A stretch of DNA of 64,000 nucleotides, taken from positions 1-64,000 of the forward strand of contig JAJDWR010000074.1 in assembly GCA_022825505.1 (NCBI GenBank), written 5' to 3'. Shown piece after piece: positions 27,935-37,172 of the stretch. The position numbers and the translations under genes are program-made. The stretch is from Gammaproteobacteria bacterium. GTDB taxonomy: Bacteria > Pseudomonadota > Gammaproteobacteria > Steroidobacterales > Rariloculaceae. Numbering within the stretch: the first letter of the stretch is position 1; each line of letters begins with the position of its first letter. Below the pieces are notes generated by a model that ran no database searches, was not told where the DNA came from, and saw only the letters and a list, made by a program, of their open reading frames with translations.

Positions 27935-28756
27935 TCAGTCTCCCATTCCGGAAGTGGCACGCCTATACAATTCTTCGTCGGCCAGGACCGGTTCCAATGC
28001 CCGTGCGAGTCTGTCGGCCCAGGCTGCCTGGCCATTGGAATCGGCGACCAGGTCCTGCCGAATCTCGACGCCCGCACAGGCCAGCCCGAGAGACTCGGCG
28101 TGATGGTCGATGGTGAAGTCCGCCGGGTGCCGTCCGGAATACGGCTCGTTGTCGCCGACGCGTATTTTTCCGCTTGATCGCAGTCGCGCCATCAGCGGCA
28201 GCGCAAGGCGCGCGTCGGTGTCCCAGAGCACGCCGACGTCCCAGGGCCGTGGCAATCCATGTTGATGGGGCGTGAAGCTGTGGAGGCTGATCATGACCGG
28301 GACGCAATCGGCGGACGTCAGCGACATGATCTCCCGGTGCAATGCCTCGTGATAGGGCGTATACAACTCCCCGATGCGCTGTGCACGCTGACTCTCCCTC
28401 ATGCTCACGTTGCCCGGAATCAGCACCCCGTCGCTGATTTCGGGCATTGCGGTCGCGTCGTCCAGATGCCGGTTCAGGTCGATGACCAGCCTGGAGTAGC
28501 TTCCCAGCATGGCGACGCATCCCAGCCGCCTGCAAAGGGTTCTGGCCACCTCCGCGGCACCGATGTCCCATGCGATGTGATCGTCAAGATACCGGTCGGC
28601 AAGGCCCAGCATCCCGAGCGACCGGGGAATTCTCTTGCTCGCATGATCGCAGGCAATGACCAGGCGCCGTTCCGTGCCGGCACGAATTACTTCAAATGCC
28701 GCCGGCTCATCGGCTCCGATCAGTCTCGGTATTGCTTGTTCTTCGGCGACTGCCAT
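27935..28756 (-). CDS. N-formylglutamate amidohydrolase family protein
   Basis: A 273-residue zinc amidohydrolase (HutG/FGase superfamily). Typical elements are ACDHASKRIPRSLG near the N-terminus, the DIGA..V...L segment, SRLVIDLNRHLDD, and the histidine-rich SLHSFTPHQHG. ATG 28756 (MAVAEEQ) is preferred over an upstream frame start at 28798 that adds an Arg-rich stretch. No hut genes are nearby. Pairing with the YbdK-like ligase suggests a joint amide-forming/hydrolysing role rather than histidine degradation. Confidence 0.85.
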   Translation of the reverse strand: MAVAEEQAIPRLIGADEPAAFEVIRAGTERRLVIACDHASKRIPRSLGMLGLADRYLDDHIAWDIGAAEVARTLCRRLGCVAMLGSYSRLVIDLNRHLDDATAMPEISDGVLIPGNVSMRESQRAQRIGELYTPYHEALHREIMSLTSADCVPVMISLHSFTPHQHGLPRPWDVGVLWDTDARLALPLMARLRSSGKIRVGDNEPYSGRHPADFTIDHHAESLGLACAGVEIRQDLVADSNGQAAWADRLARALEPVLADEELYRRATSGMGD

Positions 28757-28843
28757 CCGGCGTGATACCCTTTTCCGGCGTCGGCGAAGTGTACCCAACA
28801 GCGAGCCAAAATTCCCCTGGAAACGCGCCGGACCGAATTCAAC

Positions 28844-30463
28844 TCACAGGTCCTGGGGCAGGATGATTCCCAGGCGCCGCCGGTGATCCCGCCATAACTT
28901 CAGCAATTCCTCGCGCTTGCCCGGGTTCTGCTCCGACAGGTCCGCCGTTTCCCCGGGATCGTCGGCCAGGTTGAAGAGTTCGAAATTCCGTTCATCGAAG
29001 GGCTGTCCCAGGGACAGGAGCTTCCAGTCACCCTGTCGCAGAAACGAACGTTGAGCGTGGTTGAAGACGGTCACGTACTCCGAATCGTGAATTGCCTCTT
29101 CCTCGCCCGCCAGGAAAGCGGCGGCCGACTCGCCCAGCATGGGAGTCTTGTCCTGCGGATACTCAGTGCGGGCCAGTTCGAGCAATGTGGGCATGATGTC
29201 CATGACCGTCATGTACGCGTCTGTGAACTCTCCGCGCCTTTCAACTACGGGACCGGCCATGATCATCGGCGATACGAGACCGCCCTGGGACGGAAACCCC
29301 TTGCGGAGCCGAAACGGCGCCGAGCCCGCCTCCGCCCATTGCGGTCCATAGGTGACGAAGCTGCCCTTCCGTCCCATCAACTCGTAGGCGGTGATGTCAT
29401 AGTGTTCGCGAACGTATTCGTGAAACACGCCGCCAAGCACATTCGGGGTCTCGGCCGCGGCGCCGTTGTCGCTCATGAACACGATCAGCGTATCGTCATG
29501 GAGATCGTTGCCGCGGAGGTAATCCAGCAGCCGGCCCACATGCCGGTCCAGATTGTCGATCATCGCCGCGTACAGTTCCATGCTTCGGGTCTCGCGCCGC
29601 TGTTGCTCCGCGCTTAGACTGGCGAAGGGCGCGATGTCCGGGTTGCGGGGCGGGAGATCCGAGTCGGACGGAATGACCCCCGCAGCCTTCAACCGTTCGA
29701 AATTGAGTTCGCGCAGCCGGTCGTAACCCATGTCGTAGCGGCCAGCGTACAGGTCGAGGTCTTCATCGGGCACCTGCAGGGGCCAGTGGGGCGACGTATA
29801 CGCCGCCACCATGAAAAACGGACGTTCGTCGCCCCTGTCTTCTTCCAGGTAGCCGATGAGGGTATTGGTGAAGAAGTCGGTTGAGTACTCGCCGTTGGGC
29901 CAGTTCGCTTCGGCGTTATCCCGGAAGTACTTTGGCGACGAAGTGTCACGCAGACCGACGCCGCTGAAGTGGCTGCCGCCACCGAACTTGATCGCAAAGG
30001 AACGCTCGAAGCCTGCGGCCCAGGGTGACGAATCCAGCGTCTCGCCCAAATGCCATTTGCCCGCGAAGTACGTGCGGTAGCCGGCATCCCGGAGTAACTG
30101 CGGCAACACCGCAACCCGCTCGATTGCAAGCCGGTTTTCATAACCCGCCAGTCCCGGGATGACCGGCCCGGGGGTAAGGGACTGTCTGCCCACGCCGGCG
30201 ACATGGTTGTTGTTGCCCGTGAATAGCATCGCCCGGCTGGTGGAGCAATAGGGCGAGGCGTGAAACTGGGTAAACAACAGCCCCTCGTCCGCAAGCGCGT
30301 CGATGTTCGGTGTGCGGATATCGCTGCCGTGCACGCCAAGGTCCGCGTAGCCGAGATCGTCGGCGATGATCAGCAGGATGTTGGGTCGATCCTGGGCCGC
30401 GCCGGGGCTCAGGCTCGCAAGGAGCAATGCTGCAACGGCCGTTGTTCGAATCATGGCAGGCAT
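28844..30463 (-). CDS. Arylsulfatase-like exported sulfatase with variant active-site motif
   Basis: A 539-residue alkaline-phosphatase-superfamily sulfatase with a signal peptide (about residues 1-23). The metal site IIADDLGYADLG and the sulfatase signature region are present. The formylglycine motif reads C73-S-T-S-R77, with threonine where the canonical C-x-P/A-x-R motif has proline or alanine. Downstream elements GKWHLGE and FMSDNGAAAE are typical. The cysteine and arginine are retained, so activation by a formylglycine-generating enzyme is still conceivable. It is probably periplasmic. It lies downstream of mobA on the same strand (50-bp gap). Confidence 0.88.
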   Translation of the reverse strand: MPAMIRTTAVAALLLASLSPGAAQDRPNILLIIADDLGYADLGVHGSDIRTPNIDALADEGLLFTQFHASPYCSTSRAMLFTGNNNHVAGVGRQSLTPGPVIPGLAGYENRLAIERVAVLPQLLRDAGYRTYFAGKWHLGETLDSSPWAAGFERSFAIKFGGGSHFSGVGLRDTSSPKYFRDNAEANWPNGEYSTDFFTNTLIGYLEEDRGDERPFFMVAAYTSPHWPLQVPDEDLDLYAGRYDMGYDRLRELNFERLKAAGVIPSDSDLPPRNPDIAPFASLSAEQQRRETRSMELYAAMIDNLDRHVGRLLDYLRGNDLHDDTLIVFMSDNGAAAETPNVLGGVFHEYVREHYDITAYELMGRKGSFVTYGPQWAEAGSAPFRLRKGFPSQGGLVSPMIMAGPVVERRGEFTDAYMTVMDIMPTLLELARTEYPQDKTPMLGESAAAFLAGEEEAIHDSEYVTVFNHAQRSFLRQGDWKLLSLGQPFDERNFELFNLADDPGETADLSEQNPGKREELLKLWRDHRRRLGIILPQDL

Positions 30464-30513
30464 TCCTCGGGTACGGGACGCGGAGGATCAAATGGATCGC
30501 GCACCGGATACTA

Positions 30514-31119
30514 TCATCCGCGTTGCTCGCGAAGGCGCCGCCTGATCCGATTTCGATCTTCGGGTCTGTCGACGCTGGACAGCGATTCCGGCGAGGGAGG
30601 GATCAGTACGCGGACGGGACCCGATTCGAGCAAGCGCCGCAGGGATGCATCCCCCTGTTCCAACCGCCTCTCCAGCAATACCCGCGCGGCAGGCTCCCAG
30701 ATGGTGCACAGGGGCTCCAACACGCCATCCGGATGACGAAAGGCCGTGGCCAGGTGCGTCGCTGAACGACCGGCGATCAACGCAGTGAGCGTAGCGCGGT
30801 CCAACAACGGCATGTCGACAGCGACAAGCAGCCAGGCGGCGTCCGGGCTTGTTTTCCAGGCGGAATTCAGGCCGCCAGCAGGTCCCAGGCCGGGTGCGTG
30901 GTCGACGACGGTAGCCATGGCCTCATAACCGCCGGTCCGGTCCTGCCGTGGACCCACGGATACCTGCACGGAAGCGCAAAATTCACCCATCAACTCAGCG
31001 AGCCAGCTCACCTGGGCCTGCCCGTGATAGTCGATCAGCCCCTTTTCCGTGCCCATCCGGCTGCTCCGGCCGCCGGCCAGGATCAGTCCTCGCAGCGCGC
31101 CGGGGCCACTTACCGACAT
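30514..31119 (-). CDS. mobA: Molybdenum cofactor guanylyltransferase-like protein
   Basis: A 201-residue nucleotidyltransferase with the MobA N-terminal loop LILAGGRSSRMGTEKGLIDYHG, followed by PGLGPAGGL and the metal-binding VAVDMPLL. MobA transfers GMP to molybdopterin to give the guanine-dinucleotide form of the cofactor. The ATG at 31119 is chosen because the upstream part of the open frame has no family similarity. No molybdoenzyme is encoded nearby. Confidence 0.82.
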   Translation of the reverse strand: MSVSGPGALRGLILAGGRSSRMGTEKGLIDYHGQAQVSWLAELMGEFCASVQVSVGPRQDRTGGYEAMATVVDHAPGLGPAGGLNSAWKTSPDAAWLLVAVDMPLLDRATLTALIAGRSATHLATAFRHPDGVLEPLCTIWEPAARVLLERRLEQGDASLRRLLESGPVRVLIPPSPESLSSVDRPEDRNRIRRRLREQRG

Positions 31120-31274
31120 GTCGTCTCCGTGTACGGCCGCTGATGTCGTCTCGGTGTACGACCGCGAATGTCGCGACGGTGCGGTTTCGATACCATGACC
31201 GGATAGTCGCAGACACGCCCCCGGTTGGGAAGCCGGCGAAGGGCGTTTTAGGGTTGCCCACAGCCTTTTTTGCC

Positions 31275-31303
31275 TTGACACCCCAACGGGCAGTCTTTAC
31301 GCT
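31275..31303 (+). promoter_or_regulatory. Sigma70-type promoter of the tRNA pair
   Basis: TTGACA at 31275-31280 and TACGCT at 31298-31303 are separated by 17 bp, and transcription would begin about 10 bp before tRNA-Ala. The stretch after the -10 element is GC-rich (GCGCCG), as is common for stringently controlled stable-RNA promoters. Confidence 0.7.
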
Positions 31304-31319
31304 CGCGCCGCAAGGAATT

Positions 31320-31395
<76 letters not shown>

Positions 31396-31430
31396 ATTTC
31401 CGACTTCAATTGAAAACGCGGTACATCGAC

Positions 31431-31506
31431 GTCCCCATCGTCTAGAGGCCTAGGACACCGCCCTTTCACGGCGGCAACAGGGGTTCGAATCCCCTTGGGG
31501 ACGCCA
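31431..31506 (+). tRNA. tRNA-Glu (anticodon TTC)
   Basis: A complete cloverleaf. The acceptor GTCCCCA pairs with TGGGGAC, the anticodon stem CCGCC/GGCGG closes the loop CTTTCAC with anticodon TTC, and the T-arm AGGGG-TTCGAAT-CCCCT follows. The discriminator is G and CCA is encoded. It lies 35 nt after tRNA-Ala and is probably processed from the same transcript. Confidence 0.97.
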
Positions 31507-31556
31507 CACTCCGAATCCGTGTTCGGTTAGAAGCCCCGCGCCGTGCCGTGGATCCT

Positions 31557-32747
31557 TCAGTCCATTCCGGGTAGCGACAGGTTATCGGTGTAGATGCAGT
31601 TGGCCTCACGTACTTCGGCGGCCGTTCCGAGGACGCGATCGCGGAACTTCACGTGGTTCCATTCCCCGACCCAGTGTTCGGGGTCGGTGAAGGAGAACTC
31701 CATTTTCAACGTGTTGCCGTCGTTGATCAGGCTGTATCGCTCGACGATTTCCAGTTGTTCGCCCGCCAGGATGCCCGCCTGCATCAGGTGATTCTCACCG
31801 ATGAAACCGGTGGTCTCGATCACCAGCGTATCGTCCTCCCAACGGCCGAGCGATTCGCCGTGCCAGTTGCGGTCGAGATCGCCCTGCGGCTGGCGCTCGC
31901 GCCCGTCCAGATAGATGACGCGGTAGTCGTTGTTCAGGCGCGAGATCATGTAGATGGCGGTCGGGTACTGCAGCATCATGACGGAGCCGTAACGGGTCAT
32001 GAAGCGCGGCATGCCCGGTGGGTAGCACTGGATGGTCGGGTCGCCGAATCGCACACCCTCCTCGGTGGCTGCAAGGTATTCATCCAGGTAGGCCTGCGCC
32101 TTGGGCGTCAACTCTGGCTTGGGCTTGAACTCGAACGAGCCGTAATTGGCCCGCCACTCGTCCTCTCCCCGGAATCGCCATACGCCCGTCAGATCGAAGG
32201 GCGCTTCGGGCCACTCCCTGGCCAGATGCGCCGGATCGAGTGCGCCGGGGACCTCGCTGGCGACGACCGGTAGCTGGGAAGGTCTCGTTTTCGCTTCCCG
32301 CTCCTGCCAGGTTTCGCCCTCGGGAGGCGGCGCCCACTCCATCAGGGACGGATACACGAGCCGGGTGGGCTGGGGCGCATCCATGTTGTAAGCCCGGCCA
32401 TCGGCCCCGATGAGACCTTCCACCAGCCCTCCGGGCTGACCGGATCGCAGGGGATAGAGCTTCATCGTGACCTCGTCGCCGACGGAGATGGAATTGCGAT
32501 CGAACTCCATGGCCTCCATGCCCGCAATGCTCTGTCCCTCGATCTGCCAGGCCACCGTTTCGCCGGTCTCCTCCGTCACATCCAGCCCGATGATCAGGTG
32601 CGGATTGCGGTAGATGAACTCGGTGACCGTGCCCGTTTTCAGAATCGTGGCGGTGGTATCGAACACGACCGCCGAATGGTGTCCGCTCCCGATTCGGCTT
32701 ACGCCCATCAGCAAGAAAAGCACGGTAATCGATACGAAAGTCTTCAT
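31557..32747 (-). CDS. Exported DUF6152-type protein (long form)
   Basis: A 396-residue exported protein with a signal peptide (residues 1-22) and the mature start HHSAVVFD. The first ~100 residues (GTVTEFIYRNPHLIIGLDV, later DEVTMKLYPLRSG) match the small OB-like DUF6152 pattern of gammaproteobacteria. The remainder is a second domain of about 250 residues with FDLTGVWRFRG and a repeated beta-sheet character (RWEDDTLVIETTGF). A paralogue with the same two-part plan lies upstream on the same strand at 32850-33854. It is probably periplasmic. The function is unknown, and such genes are common near catabolic loci in these bacteria. Confidence 0.75.
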   Translation of the reverse strand: MKTFVSITVLFLLMGVSRIGSGHHSAVVFDTTATILKTGTVTEFIYRNPHLIIGLDVTEETGETVAWQIEGQSIAGMEAMEFDRNSISVGDEVTMKLYPLRSGQPGGLVEGLIGADGRAYNMDAPQPTRLVYPSLMEWAPPPEGETWQEREAKTRPSQLPVVASEVPGALDPAHLAREWPEAPFDLTGVWRFRGEDEWRANYGSFEFKPKPELTPKAQAYLDEYLAATEEGVRFGDPTIQCYPPGMPRFMTRYGSVMMLQYPTAIYMISRLNNDYRVIYLDGRERQPQGDLDRNWHGESLGRWEDDTLVIETTGFIGENHLMQAGILAGEQLEIVERYSLINDGNTLKMEFSFTDPEHWVGEWNHVKFRDRVLGTAAEVREANCIYTDNLSLPGMD

Positions 32748-32773
32748 TGCAACGCACCTGTAATTCGCAGTTA

Positions 32774-32867
32774 TCGGTACTCCGCCAGTTCGCCCGCTGT
32801 CGGTAACCCGCCGGCTCGCCCTCAGTCGGTTGCCCGCCGGGTTCGTCCTCTATTGGTAACCCGCCTC
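32774..32867. repeat. 26-bp tandem repeat between the two DUF6152 genes
   Basis: Three imperfect copies of a 26/27-bp unit start at 32774, 32800 and 32826 (core CGGTAACCCGCCGG, followed by a TCG and CTC part). A partial fourth copy begins at 32853, inside the last codons of the upstream gene (GYQ-stop). The units look like serial duplications of the 3' end of that gene into the intergenic space. Confidence 0.75.
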
Positions 32868-33854
32868 TATAAACAGGCGTGCTGCTTCCAGAGTGCAGTT
32901 TTCCGGCAACACGTCCCGGTCAGGCATCTTTCTCATGTAGTAATCGATGTCGACCGGCTCGCTCAGATAGACAGGATCCGTCAATGTCATCCGTACTCGA
33001 AGCGACAGACCGCCATCGATCAGGGAAAAGCGCTCAACCAGGTGTTTTTCCTCGCTGGAGTCCACGCCGGTATGGCTTCCCCATCGGTCGGCGACAAAAT
33101 TATCCGTTTCCACTACCAGATCTTCACCTTCCATCCACGCACGGGACCGGCCGGTCTTCGACGGGGCGCCCGGAACCGGCTGCCCGCCCAGGCTGACGAT
33201 GCGTGTCAGGTCCCGCATGTCGTAGGCGATCTCCAGCGTACTGTCGTCAAGCCACGAGATCTTCAGGGGATAGGGAAGGAGGGTCGACTTCGGCGGACCT
33301 GCATTCTCGCAATCGTACTGAGGATTCCGGCTCTCGTCGAAACTGTCGACCTGGCTCCGGGCGAATTCCGTATAGGGCCAGTCTTCCGGAGGGGCGTAGA
33401 AAAAGCCGGTCCTTGCGGTGTCGCGCGCCCATAGCCCGCTGAAATCGGTGGAGGGCTCCACTTCTCTTGCCAGCCGCTCGGTGGCGCGACCCGTGAGTCG
33501 CGTCCCATCGTCCTTCTCGGCCCACGTCAGTCCCGAGTAGTAACGCTCGGGATCCCTGTCCATCGCGCCTTCCCAGGTGATGCGATCGCCCTCGCTGAAG
33601 GAATCGCTGTCCCAACCCAGCTCGAGCATGCCTGCCGGGTGCAATAGCTCGATGGTCCAGTCAACTACCTCGCCTGCCCGATTCGGCGCCCTGATTTGGA
33701 GAAACACATGGGGCATGCGCCAGACATATCGCGTCACGATACCGGTATGCCGTTGAATGTCGTCGCGATTCAGGCTGGCATGCGAGTGGTGGCTCAAGGC
33801 GGTCGATGGCCCCAGCAAGGCTGCTGCCAGGCACGATGCGATGAGGAATCTCAT
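32850..33854 (-). CDS. Exported DUF6152-type protein (short form)
   Basis: A 334-residue exported protein with a signal peptide (about residues 1-20) and the mature start SHHSHASL. It shows the DUF6152-like N-terminal part (HTGIVTRYVWRMPHVFLQI; EGDRITWEGAMDRD) and a C-terminal lipocalin-like or beta-rich part (DDSTLEIAYDMRDLTRIV; MEGEDLVVETDNF). It is paralogous in layout to 31557-32747. It lies downstream of the AtoE-like transporter on the same strand with a 145-bp gap that shows no clear signal. The function is unknown. Confidence 0.75.
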   Translation of the reverse strand: MRFLIASCLAAALLGPSTALSHHSHASLNRDDIQRHTGIVTRYVWRMPHVFLQIRAPNRAGEVVDWTIELLHPAGMLELGWDSDSFSEGDRITWEGAMDRDPERYYSGLTWAEKDDGTRLTGRATERLAREVEPSTDFSGLWARDTARTGFFYAPPEDWPYTEFARSQVDSFDESRNPQYDCENAGPPKSTLLPYPLKISWLDDSTLEIAYDMRDLTRIVSLGGQPVPGAPSKTGRSRAWMEGEDLVVETDNFVADRWGSHTGVDSSEEKHLVERFSLIDGGLSLRVRMTLTDPVYLSEPVDIDYYMRKMPDRDVLPENCTLEAARLFIEAGYQ

Positions 33855-33999
33855 TTTCCCCTACCTGTCATTGGTTTCACCCCACGAACAAATAGTACGT
33901 CAAACGGCACCCTTGTTCTTCCCGACTCTTCCAGCGTGATCCGGACAGGGGGGGCTGACATACGTCGGGTAATCAGCGTTGTCGACCGGATTTTCGCAA

Positions 34000-35334
34000 C
34001 TAGAAGAAAACCAGTGCAACGAGATAGATCGGCGCCAGCGTCAACAACGCGATGACGCAGTAGCCCATGATATGGCGCAGATGAAGGCCCGCGATGGCCA
34101 GCACGGGCACCGCGAACAGGGGCTGGATAGTGTTTGTCCAGACTTCGCCTACGGCGACTGCCATGGCGACTCTCGGAATGTCCGCACCGAGTTGCGATGC
34201 CGCCTCGACGACGATGGGGCCCTGTACCGCCCATTGTCCGCCCGCTGATGGAATAAACAGGTTCAGGAACGCCGCGCTGAAGAACGTCCATAGCGGCAGG
34301 GTCGCCGAATTCGATACGGCGACAAAGCCGTTCACGATCAGTTCGCCGAGACCCGAGTCGGCGATCAGGCCCATCAGCCCGGAATAAAGCGGATACTGGA
34401 TGAGAAAGGGACCCGCCACCTTGGCTGCATTGCCGAGCAGCTTGATGTAGTGCTTCGGCGAATCGGCGAAAGCCAGTCCGAGCACGACGAAGATCATGTT
34501 CAGGCTGTCGAGCTGAAGTTCGCCTCCGTTGACGAAAAAGCGCACGACGTACACCGCGCCGAAGGCCGCAAGCAGCAGCGTGATCCACCGGGCGTTTTCG
34601 AGTCTCTCTGACGGGCTGGTATCCGGACCGGGTTTGAAGCGTACATCGGGGACCTTCGGTCCGCCTGCCTCTGCCGGCATTTCGACAATTTGCTCACGGT
34701 CAGGAGCAACTCTGGCAAGGACCTGCGGCAGGAGGACGATGATCGCGGCAACGATCGAAAGGCTCCACCAGGAGAAAATCGTTTGATCGAGCCCGATCAG
34801 GCCGAGTTCGTCCTCAAGGAAATGCCCGGGCGTGTTCAGCACCAGCGCGATGGACGACGACAGTCCCTGCATGCCCACCACGTTTCCGCAATACGCGCTG
34901 GCGACAAGCAGCGGAAAATGGACCTTGATCCCCCGTTCGCGGCAGTTGCCCGCGATGATGCGTGCGAGTATCGCCGGTACGATGAGGCCGAGGCCCCATG
35001 AAACGAGAGACGCCAGGATCGCGATGGTTGTCAGCCCGACATAGGCCATCCTCGCGGAGCGAACCAGACCGGCAACGCCCACGAGCAGCGCGTACACGGC
35101 GCGAGTGTGTGCCAGGACATGGCCCAGCGCAAGGATCAGGATCATCTGCGCCGTGAAACGCAGCAGTTCCCAGTAGCTGTTCCCCCACGCGTCGACTGAT
35201 TGCCCGGCCGTGAAATCGGTAAACAGGAGGGCCGCCAGAAAGGCGACTCCGGTGAGGAAGATCGCGATAACGAGCGGATCCGGCGTCCACCGCTCGGCCA
35301 CTCTCGCAAAGAAACCTGCTATCCGGCTCAGCAT
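34000..35334 (-). CDS. atoE: AtoE-family short-chain fatty acid transporter
   Basis: A 444-residue inner-membrane protein with about 12 hydrophobic segments and AtoE-family signatures: PDPLVIAIFLTGVAF near the N-terminus, SWGLGLIVPAILAR, FPLLVASAYCGNVVG, and the C-terminal FIPSAGGQWAVQGPIV and WTNTIQPLFAVPVLAIAG. AtoE moves acetoacetate or short-chain fatty acids. It is the last gene of an arm with a 3-hydroxyacid dehydrogenase, an SDR, a cupin and a cyclase. A divergent BKACE enzyme would produce acetoacetate, which fits the transporter. Confidence 0.88.
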   Translation of the reverse strand: MLSRIAGFFARVAERWTPDPLVIAIFLTGVAFLAALLFTDFTAGQSVDAWGNSYWELLRFTAQMILILALGHVLAHTRAVYALLVGVAGLVRSARMAYVGLTTIAILASLVSWGLGLIVPAILARIIAGNCRERGIKVHFPLLVASAYCGNVVGMQGLSSSIALVLNTPGHFLEDELGLIGLDQTIFSWWSLSIVAAIIVLLPQVLARVAPDREQIVEMPAEAGGPKVPDVRFKPGPDTSPSERLENARWITLLLAAFGAVYVVRFFVNGGELQLDSLNMIFVVLGLAFADSPKHYIKLLGNAAKVAGPFLIQYPLYSGLMGLIADSGLGELIVNGFVAVSNSATLPLWTFFSAAFLNLFIPSAGGQWAVQGPIVVEAASQLGADIPRVAMAVAVGEVWTNTIQPLFAVPVLAIAGLHLRHIMGYCVIALLTLAPIYLVALVFF

Positions 35335-35380
35335 GCCGATTCAAGGATGTTTCATGGGGCACATATTCCCGACCGATGCC

Positions 35381-36319
35381 TCACGAAGAATTTCGCTCAC
35401 GCTGTGCCTTGACGAGGTGTTCGGCAAGTTGCCTGCGCAACGCGGCCATTTCTTCGCCGGTCCAGGTCCTGAATCCTTCGCCGCTCCTGAATCCGAGTTT
35501 GCCGGCTTCGATCTGCGCCTCGAGATAGGGGTTCGGGCCACTGCTGCGGTCCAGTTCCGGGATGATGGTCCTGTGAATGTCCAGCGTCAGGTCGAGCCCG
35601 ACCATATCGGCGTTCTCCAGTGGCCCGAGTACCGCCAGCCGCTGGCCGAAGCTGTTCCTGATACAGGCATCGACGGTACGCGCATCGCAAATGCCTTCCG
35701 CCACCATTGCGATCGCCTCGCGCCAAAGTGCATGCTGGAGCCGATTCGCCACAAACCCGGGCACGTCCTTCTGGATGTACGCCGCCTCCTTGCCGAGTTC
35801 CCGCAAGAGCGCCATCGTGGTATCCATCGTCTCCGCGCTGGTCTTCGCGCCCTTGATGACTTCGACCAGTGGAATCAGGTAGGGCGGATTCCACCAGTGC
35901 GTGCCCACCATGCGGTGCGCCGATTCGAGGTCCTCCGCGATTGTCGATATGGGGATGACCGAGGAATTGCTGGCGAGGATCGCATCGCGGGGCGCAAGCC
36001 GTTCCAGATCGGCGAAGATGGAACGCTTCAGATCGAGCTTCTCCGGGACGGCTTCGGTGACGAAACCCGCCGATGACACGGCGGTTGCAAGCTCTGCGTG
36101 GACGCTCACCGCCTCCACGGCCGACACATCGCCGCCGACCATGCGCAAGTTCTCGCCGATGCGCGTCTTGACGGTCGCACGTGCGTCGTCGATGGGCTCG
36201 TAAACGCGAACTTCACAGCCCGCAGCAGCGAATACCTGGGCAATCCCCGCCCCCATGAGACCGCCGCCGAGCACGGCGACCGGCCGGTCTTTTTGCGGGG
36301 CGTTCAACCTACCCTGCAA
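35381..36319 (-). CDS. 3-hydroxyacyl-CoA / beta-hydroxyacid dehydrogenase
   Basis: A 312-residue NAD-dependent dehydrogenase. The Rossmann loop is VLGGGLMGAGIAQVFA, the catalytic serine stretch is ILASNSSVIPIS, the catalytic histidine is in VGTHWWNPPYLIPLVEV, and NRLQHALWREA starts the helical C-terminal dimerisation domain. It belongs to the group that includes L-gulonate and carnitine 3-dehydrogenases and single-domain hydroxyacyl-CoA dehydrogenases. With BKACE across the intergenic region it may supply the beta-keto acid. The frame begins with TTG; the start is uncertain by a few codons. Confidence 0.87.
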   Translation of the reverse strand: MQGRLNAPQKDRPVAVLGGGLMGAGIAQVFAAAGCEVRVYEPIDDARATVKTRIGENLRMVGGDVSAVEAVSVHAELATAVSSAGFVTEAVPEKLDLKRSIFADLERLAPRDAILASNSSVIPISTIAEDLESAHRMVGTHWWNPPYLIPLVEVIKGAKTSAETMDTTMALLRELGKEAAYIQKDVPGFVANRLQHALWREAIAMVAEGICDARTVDACIRNSFGQRLAVLGPLENADMVGLDLTLDIHRTIIPELDRSSGPNPYLEAQIEAGKLGFRSGEGFRTWTGEEMAALRRQLAEHLVKAQRERNSS

Positions 36320-36371
36320 CCGCCGCCGCAGATGGCGTCGAGAAATGCCCCATGAGGATTATTCCTTCGGT

Positions 36372-37172
36372 TCAACCCGCCGTATAGCCGCCGTCGGCGT
36401 AGACGATGTGGCCCGTGTGGAAGTCTGAAGCCGCCGAACACAGGAACAGGAGCGGTCCCGCCAGGTCCTCCGGCTCACCCAGGCGGCCCACCGGTACGCG
36501 CGCTACAAATCCTTCACGCACCTTTCGCGCGTGCTCGCTGTCGCCGAACATCCACTCCGTCACGGGTGACCGGAACACGGTCGGCCCCAGGGCATTCACG
36601 GTGATGCCGTACTTGCCCCACTCGCAGCCGAGGGCCTTCGTGAGCCCGTCCGTCGCCGACTTCGACGTACAGTAGGCCGAGTAGCCGGCCGGGTGGCCGA
36701 GCTTGCCGCGCGCGGACGAGGTGAACACCACCTTGCCGCCCCTGCCCTGCTCGATCATCTGCCGGCCGGCGGATCTGGCCATCAGCCAGGGCCCATCGAC
36801 GTTGGCCCGCATGATCTTCTCGAACCGTTCCGGTCCCATGTCGACGATGGGCGACACTTCGTTGAAACCCGAGGCGACCACGAGAATGTCGACCCCGCCG
36901 TAGGCCTCGACCGCAGCGGCAACGATCGCGTCGCAATCCTCCGCAGTATCCGGCCGCCTTGCGACCTCGACCGCTTCGACTCCGGCCGCACGTAGCCCCT
37001 CACCAACCCCGGCGAGATTCTCCGCGTTGCCGGCCGTGATCACGAGCCTCGCCCCGGCATCGCCCAGCGTCGCAGCGCAGACCTTGCCGAACGAACCCGT
37101 CGCACCGACGACAATCGCCGATTTGCCGGACACGTCGAACAGTTTCGACGTGTCGATCTGCGGCAGACTCAC
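36372..37172 (-). CDS. SDR-family oxidoreductase
   Basis: A 266-residue short-chain dehydrogenase with an unusual cofactor loop (VVGATGSFGKVCA rather than TGxxxGIG). It has catalytic FTSSARGKLGHPAGYSAYCTSKSA (Ser, Tyr, Lys in order; quoted in parts) and a C-terminal YADGGYTAG. It overlaps the upstream cupin gene by 4 bp, so the two are translationally coupled. It probably oxidises a hydroxyl group of the pathway substrate. The identity of the substrate is unknown. Confidence 0.88.
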   Translation of the reverse strand: MSLPQIDTSKLFDVSGKSAIVVGATGSFGKVCAATLGDAGARLVITAGNAENLAGVGEGLRAAGVEAVEVARRPDTAEDCDAIVAAAVEAYGGVDILVVASGFNEVSPIVDMGPERFEKIMRANVDGPWLMARSAGRQMIEQGRGGKVVFTSSARGKLGHPAGYSAYCTSKSATDGLTKALGCEWGKYGITVNALGPTVFRSPVTEWMFGDSEHARKVREGFVARVPVGRLGEPEDLAGPLLFLCSAASDFHTGHIVYADGGYTAG

